Positions 55,322 to 63,816 of a DNA stretch of 64,000 nt are shown one piece after another. The notes under the pieces were generated by a model. It was given only the letters and a program-made list of their open reading frames with translations. It was not told the DNA's origin and searched no databases. The stretch is from Hellea sp. Its GTDB lineage: Bacteria; Pseudomonadota; Alphaproteobacteria; Caulobacterales; Maricaulaceae. The translations under genes were made by a program, and so were the position numbers. The stretch spans positions 46,184 to 110,183 of the forward strand of contig JAQXEH010000049.1 in assembly GCA_029250925.1 (NCBI GenBank), given 5' to 3'. The stretch's first letter is position 1; each line of letters opens with the position of its first letter.

Positions 55322-55344
55322 TAACATTAGCGCTATTAATGTTA
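55322..55344. promoter_or_regulatory. Inverted repeat upstream of the dimethylglycine/sarcosine operon
   Basis: TAACATTA and TAATGTTA form perfect 8-base arms around GCGCTAT, about 110 bases upstream of the first operon gene. The gap of 273 bases between that gene and the tRNA holds no recognisable riboswitch; I looked for the paired GGAGAG elements of a glycine riboswitch and did not see them. Candidate operator. Confidence 0.4.
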
Positions 55345-55483
55345 CATAAAAGGAATATTGTATCACAAATTAATATTAGGCCAGACTAATGATAACAAAC
55401 ACGTCAATATACTATTTTTAATCTTGCCTGAATACCATAATAGTATAGATGAACCTCCGTCTTTATGAGTATTAATACATAGC

Positions 55484-55558
55484 GCCGCAGTAGCTCAGTG
55501 GTAGAGCGCATCATTGGTAATGATGAGGTCGGGAGTTCAATTCTCCCTTGCGGCACCA
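55484..55558 (+). tRNA. tRNA-Thr (GGT), CCA encoded
   Basis: A cloverleaf folds from GCCGCAG paired to TTGCGGC (one G-T pair). The D arm is GCTC-AGTGGTA-GAGC and the anticodon arm is CATCA-TTGGTAA-TGATG with anticodon GGT. The T arm is GGGAG-TTCAATT-CTCCC. The 3' end is discriminator A followed by a gene-encoded CCA. Confidence 0.97.
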
Positions 55559-55603
55559 CTCATTTTTCTTGCAAATAGAAATAAAAACGTAAATACAAAG
55601 AAA

Positions 55604-57994
55604 ATGAACCCTTACAAAATTTTACAAATAATCAAAACCTATCTACTTACTTTGTCAGTTCTTATATTAGCTGCTTGCGGAGGTGACAGTTCAAGTAATC
55701 CACCACCCTCTGTAGCAGCAAACTCCCCTCCAATAATTTCAGGTGAAGTTTCTTCAATACGCGTTGGCGAGGCTCTTAACTTTACGCCTACTGCGAATGA
55801 CCCAAACAATGATAATTTAACATTTTCATCCGAGGGCCTTCCAGAATGGATAAGCTTTAATACTACCACAGGACAATTAACGGGGACCCCCCTTGATGAA
55901 AACCTTGGTAGTGTTTCATCTATTACCATTACTGTTTCAGACGGCCAATTAACGAGCTCAATAGCTTTTGATCTTGAGGTAATGAAGCCTGTTTATTTTA
56001 TAAGCGTCAAGATAAATGGAATGGATGATTACAGAGATATGGATGTTGAATTAAGCGGATGTTTTGACTCACAAGAAAGTAGCACATGTAATGAAAGTGA
56101 AGAGTTAGAAACTTTTTACGAAAATGGAACGTTTTCGAACTGGAAAGGATTATTAAAGGGCGAAAATTTCGAAATAAAAATTGATAGAGATCCTGCGCGC
56201 CAAGAATGTGAAGCAAGTATTGAGAATGGGATTATGGATTATGCCGATCAAATAATTGACATCAACTGCCAAGCAGACCCCTCTGCAGCTCTCTTTGATA
56301 AATCAAAACTTCATAAAATACGAATAACCATGACGGCAGATGAATGGAATAGATTTGTTCTAGACACAGAACGGGCAAGATACTCTAACGGTGATGCTAA
56401 TGGGAGCGTTACGCCCTGGAATACTTGGACACATAGCGAAGTCTACAGGCAAGTCGATTTTGAATATCTTGATGAAGCCGGAAGTACACTGGAGAGCCAC
56501 ACGAAAGTGGGTTTTAAAATGAAAGGCAATACAGCACGGCAATGGCCAGAACATTGGTATCAAGACTTCGAAAACGGTCAAGAAAACATGGGCTACTGGA
56601 CGTTCAAACCAAGAAGATTTAGTTTTTCATTAAAATTTGATGAAGAGTTTGATGAAGATGAAGGAGTTTATTCATGTATTGACGCGTCAGGAGAACCCGC
56701 GGCTGTATCAGAACATCCTTGCAATAACAGAATAGGAAAAGATCTTGATGAGGTACCAGAAAATGATGGCCGAGAGTTCATGGACCTTGAAAAAATATAT
56801 TTTAGATACAATCGTGATGACCCATCCTATCAAAGAGAACTAACAGCTCATGAAATATTAAACTCTATAGGAGTTCCAACTCCCCGTATGTCACATGCTA
56901 GCATTGAACTAGTGATTACTGGTGACAACCAACTTTATGGAAAAGATTTACCGATGACATTCAATATGGGTGTATTCCAGATGGTCGAACAAGTAGATAA
57001 ACCCTTCATGAAAAGATATTTTGGTAAAAATGGTTTTTTGTTTAAAATTGGCGCAGAAGCAGACTTATCAGGTGCAGAAGAAGCGAACCTAAACTGTGTA
57101 CCTTATGAAACTTCAACAATATTTTTTGATCCCAATTACTGTTTAGTTGGGGTCGAAAAGTCTGATCCCGAGACACGAGAGGAGTGGCTAGGCAGCAATA
57201 ATTATAACAATCCTCTTTTTGTTAACACCGATATTAATGACGGCGGCGAAATTTCCCAATTCAAACCCTACAAACCTAAATATGATCTAAAGACAAAAAA
57301 GAAAAGTATCACAGATGGTAGAGCATTGTTACAGGAATTTATGATTTTTATACAATCATACCCAAGTGCAGCAGAATTAGCAGAGCAGTTTGATGTTCGT
57401 GGTTTCATAAAAGCTCACGCAGCTGAAATCGTCTTAGGCGCTGTAGACCATTATGTAAAAGTAGGAAATAATTATTATCTTTATTACAATCCACTAAAAG
57501 AAAAGTGGGTCTATCTTATACATGATAATGATTTTGTTTTACGTGATCATCATCCCACTACTTGGGGCTCACCTGATTGGGCAAGACCATGGAGGGACAT
57601 AGCTACCACATATGCATTCCCATCTCCTGGTAAAATCCATTGGACTGCAAGAACTATAAACGACAGTGTAATCAATCCTATTTTATGGGATATTATTTTC
57701 TCTGAACCAACCAACAAACAAATACTCTATGGGGATATTAAATTTATTTTAGATAATAAACTAGACTGGGATATACTATCACCCATTCTAGAGGCCAGAA
57801 ATCAACTACTTGAAGATGCAATTAACAATACTGATGCTGAAAATCCAGATGGTTGCGAACTGATTTATAACGCATCAGCGATTGATGCGGAAAATAGCTC
57901 TGGGCTCTGTGATGAAAAAGATATATCGATAAAAAAATATATCGAATTGCGACGTGAAACACTTTATCAGGAATTAGCTGAGAATGGGTACTAA
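55604..57994 (+). CDS. CotH-family lipoprotein with Ig-like domain
   Basis: The 796-residue protein begins with a lipoprotein signal (lipobox LAAC, Cys25) and a Gly/Ser linker. Residues about 40-125 form a putative Ig/cadherin-like domain (TANDPNNDNLTFSSEGLPEW, TGQLTGTP). The rest resembles the CotH kinase-like family (KIRITMTADEW, KVGFKMKGNTARQWP, FRYNRDDPSYQRELTAHEIL, GVFQMVEQVDKPFMKRYFG). The frame continues upstream into the tRNA, so the ATG at 55604 is chosen. Known CotH proteins are atypical surface kinases in spore coats or invasins. Here it would be outer-membrane anchored, facing the periplasm or the surface; the target is unknown. Confidence 0.83.
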   Translation: MNPYKILQIIKTYLLTLSVLILAACGGDSSSNPPPSVAANSPPIISGEVSSIRVGEALNFTPTANDPNNDNLTFSSEGLPEWISFNTTTGQLTGTPLDENLGSVSSITITVSDGQLTSSIAFDLEVMKPVYFISVKINGMDDYRDMDVELSGCFDSQESSTCNESEELETFYENGTFSNWKGLLKGENFEIKIDRDPARQECEASIENGIMDYADQIIDINCQADPSAALFDKSKLHKIRITMTADEWNRFVLDTERARYSNGDANGSVTPWNTWTHSEVYRQVDFEYLDEAGSTLESHTKVGFKMKGNTARQWPEHWYQDFENGQENMGYWTFKPRRFSFSLKFDEEFDEDEGVYSCIDASGEPAAVSEHPCNNRIGKDLDEVPENDGREFMDLEKIYFRYNRDDPSYQRELTAHEILNSIGVPTPRMSHASIELVITGDNQLYGKDLPMTFNMGVFQMVEQVDKPFMKRYFGKNGFLFKIGAEADLSGAEEANLNCVPYETSTIFFDPNYCLVGVEKSDPETREEWLGSNNYNNPLFVNTDINDGGEISQFKPYKPKYDLKTKKKSITDGRALLQEFMIFIQSYPSAAELAEQFDVRGFIKAHAAEIVLGAVDHYVKVGNNYYLYYNPLKEKWVYLIHDNDFVLRDHHPTTWGSPDWARPWRDIATTYAFPSPGKIHWTARTINDSVINPILWDIIFSEPTNKQILYGDIKFILDNKLDWDILSPILEARNQLLEDAINNTDAENPDGCELIYNASAIDAENSSGLCDEKDISIKKYIELRRETLYQELAENGY

Positions 57995-58048
57995 GAGATT
58001 AGGGATATTCTCAAACTTCAACTGTTAAGATTAAAAAGAGATAAAAAG

Positions 58049-59773
58049 ATGTTCAAGAGTATTTTATTTACAACAGCAGCTTTAGGTTTTTTGTCAGCAT
58101 GTACAAATACAAATCAATTAGAGGTTTCAGCTGAGAATGACTGGTGCATCTCAGGAGGTACAATATACACAGCTGATGATAACAAGCCAATTGTTGAGGC
58201 CGTAGCCGTAAAAAATGGAAAAATAGTCTACGCCGGCGAGAATGTTGGAGACTGGTGTAATTCTGCAGGTTTTAATAATTTACGAGAAATAAATTTGAAT
58301 GGCTCAGCTATGTACCCTGGACTTACAGATGCACATGGGCACTTGCTAGGTATAGGACTTCGTGAGGTAACTCTAAACCTTGAGGGCGTTAACTCGATCA
58401 AGCACTTAAAAGAAAAAGTCGCTGAGGCTGCCGAAACAACGCCCATTGGCGAAACTATTTATGGCCGCGGATGGATTGAAACCCATTGGCCAGAAAAGCG
58501 GTTTCCAAATAAGTTAGACTTAGATGATATCAGCAAAGACCACCCTATCATATTGGAAAGAGCAGATGGACATGCTGTGGTCGTCAATTCTGAGGCATTA
58601 AACTTATCGGGCATTAATATGTCGACGGCTGCGCCTTATGGCGGAGCAATAAATAAATTTGATGAATCATTTGGTATAGAAAATGAAAATAAACCCGATG
58701 GCATGTTAATAGACAATGCATCACAACTTATTAATGACTTATTACCCAAATTAACTCCTGAAAGAAAAGAAGAAGCATATATAATTGGAGCTAACCTTTA
58801 CGCTTCAAGAGGCTGGTCAGGCATCCACTCGATGTCAGTAGACCCGGATGATATTGTTATATTAAACCGTCTCGCTGATGAAAATAAAATAAAAATTAGA
58901 GTTTATAATTCAGTAGATGTTAATAATCCAAATGAATTACCTAAGGTCCTAAATAATGATGAATTAAATTCTAATGATCTAATTCAAACTCGGGCAATAA
59001 AGCTTTACGCAGATGGAGCTTTAGGGTCTAGAGGGGCATCACTCATTGAACCTTACAGTGATGATCCAACAAACTCAGGTTTAATGACACTCAAAGAAAA
59101 GGAAGCTAAAGTAATACTGGAAAGAGCTTTAAAAGAAGGAGTTCAAGTAAACATTCATGCTATTGGCGACTCCGGAAATAGAGAAGTATTAAGATGGTAT
59201 AAGAATGCTTTTAATCAAATACCTCAGGCTGATCGCAAAATAACAGACCCGCGCTGGAGAATAGAACACAGTCAAATACTACATAGAGAAGATATACCTC
59301 TATTTTCTAAATATGGAATTATACCATCAATGCAACCATCACATGCCATTGGGGATTTGTATTTTGCCGAAGATCGACTCGGGAAAGATAGATTAGCTGG
59401 AGGATATGCTTGGCGAAGCTTAATTGATTCTGGGTCGATTATAGCTGGGGGTACAGATGCACCTGTAGAAGTAGGAGATCCAAGAATTGAGTTTTACGCC
59501 GCGATAGAACGAAAAGGGCTAGATGGTTTCACTTCAGACGCATGGTATAATAATGAAAAAGTGACTACCCATGAGGCACTTAAAATGTTTACCAAATGGC
59601 CAGCATATGCATCTTTTCAAGAAACTAAAATCGGGACCATTGAAATAGGAAAAACTGCTGACTTTACAATATTTGATACTGATATCCTTGAAGTGCAAGG
59701 TTCAGATATACTCAATGCTGAGCCCCTTTTGACGATAGTTAATGGAAAAGTTGCATTCGATGCGTTGAATTAG
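58049..59773 (+). CDS. Amidohydrolase family lipoprotein (YtcJ-like)
   Basis: The 574-residue amidohydrolase_3 protein has a lipoprotein signal (GFLSAC, Cys18). Metal ligands are visible: H96 and H98 (TDAHGHLLG), the later NIHAIGDSG and RIEHSQIL histidines, and the Asp of GGTDAPVE. Family members hydrolyse N-acyl, formamide or cyclic amide bonds. Export to the periplasm suggests action on a nutrient amide. It follows the CotH-like gene by 54 bases on the same strand and ends in a long palindrome. Confidence 0.87.
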   Translation: MFKSILFTTAALGFLSACTNTNQLEVSAENDWCISGGTIYTADDNKPIVEAVAVKNGKIVYAGENVGDWCNSAGFNNLREINLNGSAMYPGLTDAHGHLLGIGLREVTLNLEGVNSIKHLKEKVAEAAETTPIGETIYGRGWIETHWPEKRFPNKLDLDDISKDHPIILERADGHAVVVNSEALNLSGINMSTAAPYGGAINKFDESFGIENENKPDGMLIDNASQLINDLLPKLTPERKEEAYIIGANLYASRGWSGIHSMSVDPDDIVILNRLADENKIKIRVYNSVDVNNPNELPKVLNNDELNSNDLIQTRAIKLYADGALGSRGASLIEPYSDDPTNSGLMTLKEKEAKVILERALKEGVQVNIHAIGDSGNREVLRWYKNAFNQIPQADRKITDPRWRIEHSQILHREDIPLFSKYGIIPSMQPSHAIGDLYFAEDRLGKDRLAGGYAWRSLIDSGSIIAGGTDAPVEVGDPRIEFYAAIERKGLDGFTSDAWYNNEKVTTHEALKMFTKWPAYASFQETKIGTIEIGKTADFTIFDTDILEVQGSDILNAEPLLTIVNGKVAFDALN

Positions 59774-59794
59774 GTGAGTTAATTAACTCACCTA
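59771..59794. terminator. Long perfect palindrome between convergent genes
   Basis: TAGGTGAGTTAA and its exact inverse repeat give a 24-base perfect palindrome that begins in the amidohydrolase stop codon. It can form a hairpin of about 10 bp, and T-runs follow only after several bases. It probably ends transcription from both sides, as the acyl-CoA dehydrogenase gene ends 14 bases later on the other strand. Confidence 0.6.
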
Positions 59795-59807
59795 AAATCT
59801 CAAATTT

Positions 59808-61055
59808 TTAAATCTTCTGATTAGTATATGATCGTAGTTCTTTTCGGGCAACTTGCCTTCTATGCACAGCATCGGGACCATCAGCAAAACGAAGCGTTCT
59901 TTGACCCTGGTACATGGTAGCTAAAGGCGTGTCTTGAGAAATCCCAGTGCCCCCATACATCTGCATTGCTTCATCTATGACTTTAAGAGACATCCTAGGA
60001 GCTTCAACTTTAATCATAGAAATCCATGGAGCAGCATCTCTCTTGCTCATCGTATCCATAGCCCATGCAGCTTTGAGGCAAAGCAACCGCGCTTGTTCTA
60101 TTTTAATGCGGGCTTCAGCAATAATGTCAAAATTAGCTCCTAAATAAGCAAGTTGTTTGCCAAAAGCTTCACGTTCTAGAGAACGCTTGCACAATAGCTC
60201 TAGCGCTTTCTCAGACTGACCTATTGATCTCATGCAGTGATGAATTCTACCAGGACCTAACCGTCCCTGACTAACTTCAAAACCAGCACCCTCTCTAATC
60301 AATAATGCATCAGCAGGAATTCTAACATCAGTGAATTTTAAATGCATGTGACCATGAGGGGCATCATCATGCCCAAAAACCTTCATAGGGCGCAAAATTT
60401 CTATTCCGGCCAGAGACGCATCTACAACAAACATTGAGTGTTGCTGATGTTTAGAACGATTTTCATCAGGGGTCTTAGCCATTAAAATATAAACTTTACA
60501 TCTCGGGTCCCCTGCTCCTGAGGACCAATATTTTTCTCCATTCAAAACCCATTCGTCTCCATCTTTTACTGCAGAAAACTCAAGGTTAGTAGCGTCTGAA
60601 GAAGCAACATCAGGCTCAGTCATTAAATATGCAGACCGAATTTTACCCTCAAGAAGAGGTGCTAGCCACTTTTTTTTATGGCCATTAGTTCCATACCTTT
60701 CTAAAACCTCCATATTTCCTGTATCCGGAGCACTACAGTTCATAGCTTCTGAGGCCAAATGCACCCAACCTAATTCCTCCGCTATATAAGCGTATTCCAC
60801 TGTTGTAAGCCCAAACCCTTCATCAGAATCTGTTAACCAAAAATTCCACAACCCCCTTTTGCGAGCTTCAGATTTAACCGTATCCATAATTTCTAATTGC
60901 CTCTCAGAAAGATCAAACCTGCCTCCAGGTGCCGTTCCAACTAGGTCGTGAAACTCATGATCCAAAGGAGCAACATAGTTTCTGGTGAAATCTCTTATTT
61001 TTTCAACCAAAGGCCGCACGCGCTCGCTCATGCCTAAGTCCATTGTAGAAGTCAT
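59808..61055 (-). CDS. Acyl-CoA dehydrogenase (ACAD10/11-like)
   Basis: The 415-residue FAD enzyme of the acyl-CoA dehydrogenase family has LMTEPDVASSDATN and a C-terminal MYGGTGISQDTPLATMYQGQ followed by a segment ending in DGPDAVHRR, as in the ACAD10/11-type branch. It lies 16 bases after an APH-type kinase gene. In ACAD10/11 proteins the kinase and dehydrogenase are fused and process 4-hydroxyacyl-CoAs by phosphorylation and elimination; here they are separate genes. The ATG at 61055 has AAGGA at 7 bases and is preferred to 61061. Confidence 0.88.
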   Translation of the reverse strand: MTSTMDLGMSERVRPLVEKIRDFTRNYVAPLDHEFHDLVGTAPGGRFDLSERQLEIMDTVKSEARKRGLWNFWLTDSDEGFGLTTVEYAYIAEELGWVHLASEAMNCSAPDTGNMEVLERYGTNGHKKKWLAPLLEGKIRSAYLMTEPDVASSDATNLEFSAVKDGDEWVLNGEKYWSSGAGDPRCKVYILMAKTPDENRSKHQQHSMFVVDASLAGIEILRPMKVFGHDDAPHGHMHLKFTDVRIPADALLIREGAGFEVSQGRLGPGRIHHCMRSIGQSEKALELLCKRSLEREAFGKQLAYLGANFDIIAEARIKIEQARLLCLKAAWAMDTMSKRDAAPWISMIKVEAPRMSLKVIDEAMQMYGGTGISQDTPLATMYQGQRTLRFADGPDAVHRRQVARKELRSYTNQKI

Positions 61056-61071
61056 AACCATATCCTTATAT

Positions 61072-62136
61072 CTATAATTTACCAGTTTGTATTTTGTGTC
61101 TTGCTAATTTACCTAAAGCAGTTGCCATTGCCCCATAAGATTTAAAACGTGGATTATCAGATTGCCCTTTGTAGTATCTTGAGTATATTTGTTGAATTAT
61201 CACGGCTAATCGCCAAATACCATAAACATAATAAAACTGAAAACCACTGACGTCATATCCTGTTTTGGATGAATAAAATTCAAGTATTTCGCTACGTGTG
61301 AGCATTCCTGAAGCAGTTGATGGCTGCCTTAAGGTCATTTTCATATAATCCGGGTCTGAGGGTTCAATCCAATAAGCAAGTGTATTTCCCAGATCCATCA
61401 AGGGATCACCTAGAGCAGAAATTTCCCAGTCTAATAGTGCCTCGATACTTCTTGGATCATGCTTATTAAGTATGCAATTATCAATTCTATAGTCACCATG
61501 TATAATCGCAGCGCCTCGTTCAGTTGATGGCATATTATCAACGAGCCAAATTTGAACATCCTCAAACTTCTCGACATCTTTAGTCCATGATTTCTCGAAA
61601 CGACTATTCCAACCGAGAATTTGTCTATTTACATAACCTTTGGGCTTTCCAAAGTCAGACAAACCTATTGCTTGGTAGTCAACCTGATGTAAATCTATTA
61701 AATTTTGAAAAAAATTAACACATAATTGCCTTACTTCTTTTTGAGACCAATTCCATTCAGTTGGTATCTCAGTATGAATTAAGTGACCTTCAGACCTGTC
61801 CATCACATAAAATTCGCTACCTATAATTGATGTATCATCAGTGTAAAACAATGTATTAGGCACAGGTATAGTACCTTTTAACGCCGACATTACACGATAC
61901 TCTCTTTGCATATCATGGCCCGACTTTGGTTTGTCGCCAAAAGGGGGACGTCTTAAAACCATTCTCCTCTTTGGGTAATCAAGAGCATAAGTTAAATTTG
62001 AGGCCCCGGAGTTATACTGACTTAAAGTTGCCTTACCTCTAAGACCTGGAATAACATTCTTTAAAATAGAATCTACCGCATCAAGGTTAAATTCTTCACC
62101 CGAACGAACTTCAACTACAGGGTTTTCAGAGTTCAT
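61072..62136 (-). CDS. APH-family phosphotransferase (ACAD10/11 / LvaA-like kinase)
   Basis: The 354-residue protein-kinase-like phosphotransferase has the catalytic loop HGDYRIDNCIL and the metal-binding DWEISALGDPLMDL. Proteins of this branch are often called aminoglycoside phosphotransferases, but relatives phosphorylate hydroxyacyl-CoA intermediates. The neighbouring acyl-CoA dehydrogenase and two SDR genes support that reading over drug resistance. The start overlaps the SDR stop by one base (TAATG). Confidence 0.86.
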   Translation of the reverse strand: MNSENPVVEVRSGEEFNLDAVDSILKNVIPGLRGKATLSQYNSGASNLTYALDYPKRRMVLRRPPFGDKPKSGHDMQREYRVMSALKGTIPVPNTLFYTDDTSIIGSEFYVMDRSEGHLIHTEIPTEWNWSQKEVRQLCVNFFQNLIDLHQVDYQAIGLSDFGKPKGYVNRQILGWNSRFEKSWTKDVEKFEDVQIWLVDNMPSTERGAAIIHGDYRIDNCILNKHDPRSIEALLDWEISALGDPLMDLGNTLAYWIEPSDPDYMKMTLRQPSTASGMLTRSEILEFYSSKTGYDVSGFQFYYVYGIWRLAVIIQQIYSRYYKGQSDNPRFKSYGAMATALGKLARHKIQTGKL

Positions 62137-62894
62137 TAAATAACTGCCCCGCCATCTACGATCATGCTTTGTCCTGTATAATAACTTGCTTCTTTTGAAG
62201 CCATATAAAGAACTGCACCAACCATCTCTTCGGGCTGAGCCATACGCTTTATCGCAAGGTTCAATTTTACATAAATATCCATTGCTGGATTATCTTTTAA
62301 AGCTGATGCTAATTTTGTATCTGTAAAACCAGGCAATAATGCGTTAACCCTTACGCCGTGTTGAGAATACTCCTTAGCTAAACCCTTTGTCATAGCAATT
62401 AAAGCTGCCTTGCTCATACCGTATATTACGCGAAACTCAGCGGGTTGAATGCCGTCAATAGAAGCAACATTTATAATTGCTCCGCCACCATTTTCTTTTA
62501 GTAAAGGAAAGGCTTTGGTAGACAAAAAATATGGCCCGCGTGTATTAACTTGAATGGTTTTATCAAAGGCAGACTCGCTAGCTTCATGGGCTGGACCAAA
62601 ATGCGGACTTGTTGCTCCGTTATTAATCAGAACATCAAGACGTCCAAATTTCGATTTTATCAAAGACAGTATATTTTCTTGATGATCTAAATTTCCAAGG
62701 TGTAGTTCCGCAGATATTGCCTTACCACCTTTTTCGCGAATTTTTTCTGCAACTTTCTCACAATCAGCCTGCTTACGGCTCGAACAGATAACTGTAGCTC
62801 CATGCTCAGCAAAGCCATGGGATACCGCTTCACCGATACCGCGACTTGCACCAGCTACTAGAACCACTTTATCTGTAAAATCAAATCTTGTCAT
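62136..62894 (-). CDS. Short-chain dehydrogenase/reductase
   Basis: The 252-residue classical SDR has VAGASRGIGEAVSHG (cofactor glycines), LINNGATSP, the catalytic Ser in NVASIDG and the Tyr/Lys pair in YGMSKAAL. An LLPGFTDTKLA segment and a C-terminal GQSMIVDGG are typical. Arg/Ser after the glycine motif and CSSRK at the end of the second strand suggest NADP(H). It would oxidise or reduce a hydroxyacyl intermediate in this operon. The start lies 8 bases after the preceding SDR gene. Confidence 0.9.
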   Translation of the reverse strand: MTRFDFTDKVVLVAGASRGIGEAVSHGFAEHGATVICSSRKQADCEKVAEKIREKGGKAISAELHLGNLDHQENILSLIKSKFGRLDVLINNGATSPHFGPAHEASESAFDKTIQVNTRGPYFLSTKAFPLLKENGGGAIINVASIDGIQPAEFRVIYGMSKAALIAMTKGLAKEYSQHGVRVNALLPGFTDTKLASALKDNPAMDIYVKLNLAIKRMAQPEEMVGAVLYMASKEASYYTGQSMIVDGGAVI

Positions 62895-62902
62895 TTTATC
62901 CT

Positions 62903-63688
62903 CTAATCTGGTAGCTGATTACTACCTAATTTTTGTTTGAGCTTGTTCATGCCCCTTATATAAGCCTCGTAATTATTAGCTTTATTTTTAAAATAATCAC
63001 CTACAACAGGGTGTGAAAGAACCATGAATTTATCTTCCGATATTGAGTTCTTTAGGGCCTCAGCAACATCTTCTGGTTCCAATAATCCATCTTGATGACC
63101 TTCAGCCATACGCATTCCCTTAGTCATATTGGTTTTGACGTATTGCGGACAAATACAGTGAGTTTTAATACCTTCATCCCAATGACGAATTGCTAGGCTT
63201 TCTGCAAAACCGACTGCAGCATGTTTAGTTGCTGTATATGAAGAACTTCCTATTTGACTCAGTAAGCCTGCAGCAGATGCAGTTATTACAAAACGGCCTG
63301 ATCCACGCTTACGCATACCCGGTATCAAGCAGCGAGAAGCATACACAGAACTCATAACATTAATTTTCCAGCTTAACTCCCAGTATTCGTTACTCGCATC
63401 AGCTGCATGTTTTGGATCACCATATCCAACCCCAGCATTAGAAACAAAGATGTCTATTGGGCCATTAATATTTTCAGATCCAAGAATAAAATTCTTTATA
63501 TCATTTTCATTACTAACATCGCACTTAAAAGATACTGCCCCGATTTTTTCACCAACATCTTTAGGGTCGCTTAAATCACTTATGGATACATTAGCTCCAT
63601 TCGATATAAACATTTCTGCCAAAGCACGACCAATTCCGCCCTGAGCTCCTGTGATCGCTACTGACTGTGCTTTGAACATATTTACCAA
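62903..63688 (-). CDS. Short-chain dehydrogenase/reductase
   Basis: The 261-residue SDR has ITGAQGGIGRALAEMF, FVSNAGVGYG, the catalytic Ser in ITASAAG and YTATKHAAV. The Asp in SISDLSDP at the end of the second strand suggests NAD(H) preference, unlike the second SDR. It is the first gene of the operon; a perfect palindrome lies 15 bases before its start. Family relatives act on alcohols, 3-hydroxyacyl or sterol-like substrates; the substrate is unknown. Confidence 0.9.
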   Translation of the reverse strand: MVNMFKAQSVAITGAQGGIGRALAEMFISNGANVSISDLSDPKDVGEKIGAVSFKCDVSNENDIKNFILGSENINGPIDIFVSNAGVGYGDPKHAADASNEYWELSWKINVMSSVYASRCLIPGMRKRGSGRFVITASAAGLLSQIGSSSYTATKHAAVGFAESLAIRHWDEGIKTHCICPQYVKTNMTKGMRMAEGHQDGLLEPEDVAEALKNSISEDKFMVLSHPVVGDYFKNKANNYEAYIRGMNKLKQKLGSNQLPD

Positions 63689-63703
63689 CTATCTAACATT
63701 TCT

Positions 63704-63721
63704 TATGCAACTTGTTGCATA
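63704..63721. promoter_or_regulatory. Perfect palindrome upstream of the SDR/APH/ACAD operon
   Basis: TATGCAAC-TT-GTTGCATA has 8-base perfect arms. Its core fits TnnAACnnGTTnnA, the form recognised by the TetR-type regulator KstR in actinobacteria. At 15 bases before the first ATG it could block transcription or translation. No TetR gene is in the visible sequence next to it. Confidence 0.55.
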
Positions 63722-63816
63722 TAAAAATTCATCTTGCCAGCTGTTTATTTGCCATCGTTAATTAATTTGGAGCAGGAATTAAACGCTCATACCTAGCTTG
63801 ATAATTCTTAAATAAA

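Noticed and set aside
55211..55483. Glycine riboswitch upstream of the dimethylglycine/sarcosine operon
   Set aside because: The GGAGAG-type conserved elements and paired aptamers were not found; only an inverted repeat is visible.
55514..55603. Extended N-terminus of the CotH-like gene
   Set aside because: It would read through the tRNA-Thr gene; the downstream ATG begins directly at a lipoprotein signal peptide.
61072..62136. Antibiotic resistance by aminoglycoside phosphotransferase
   Set aside because: Only the general kinase motifs match; the operon with an acyl-CoA dehydrogenase and SDRs points to CoA-ester metabolism.
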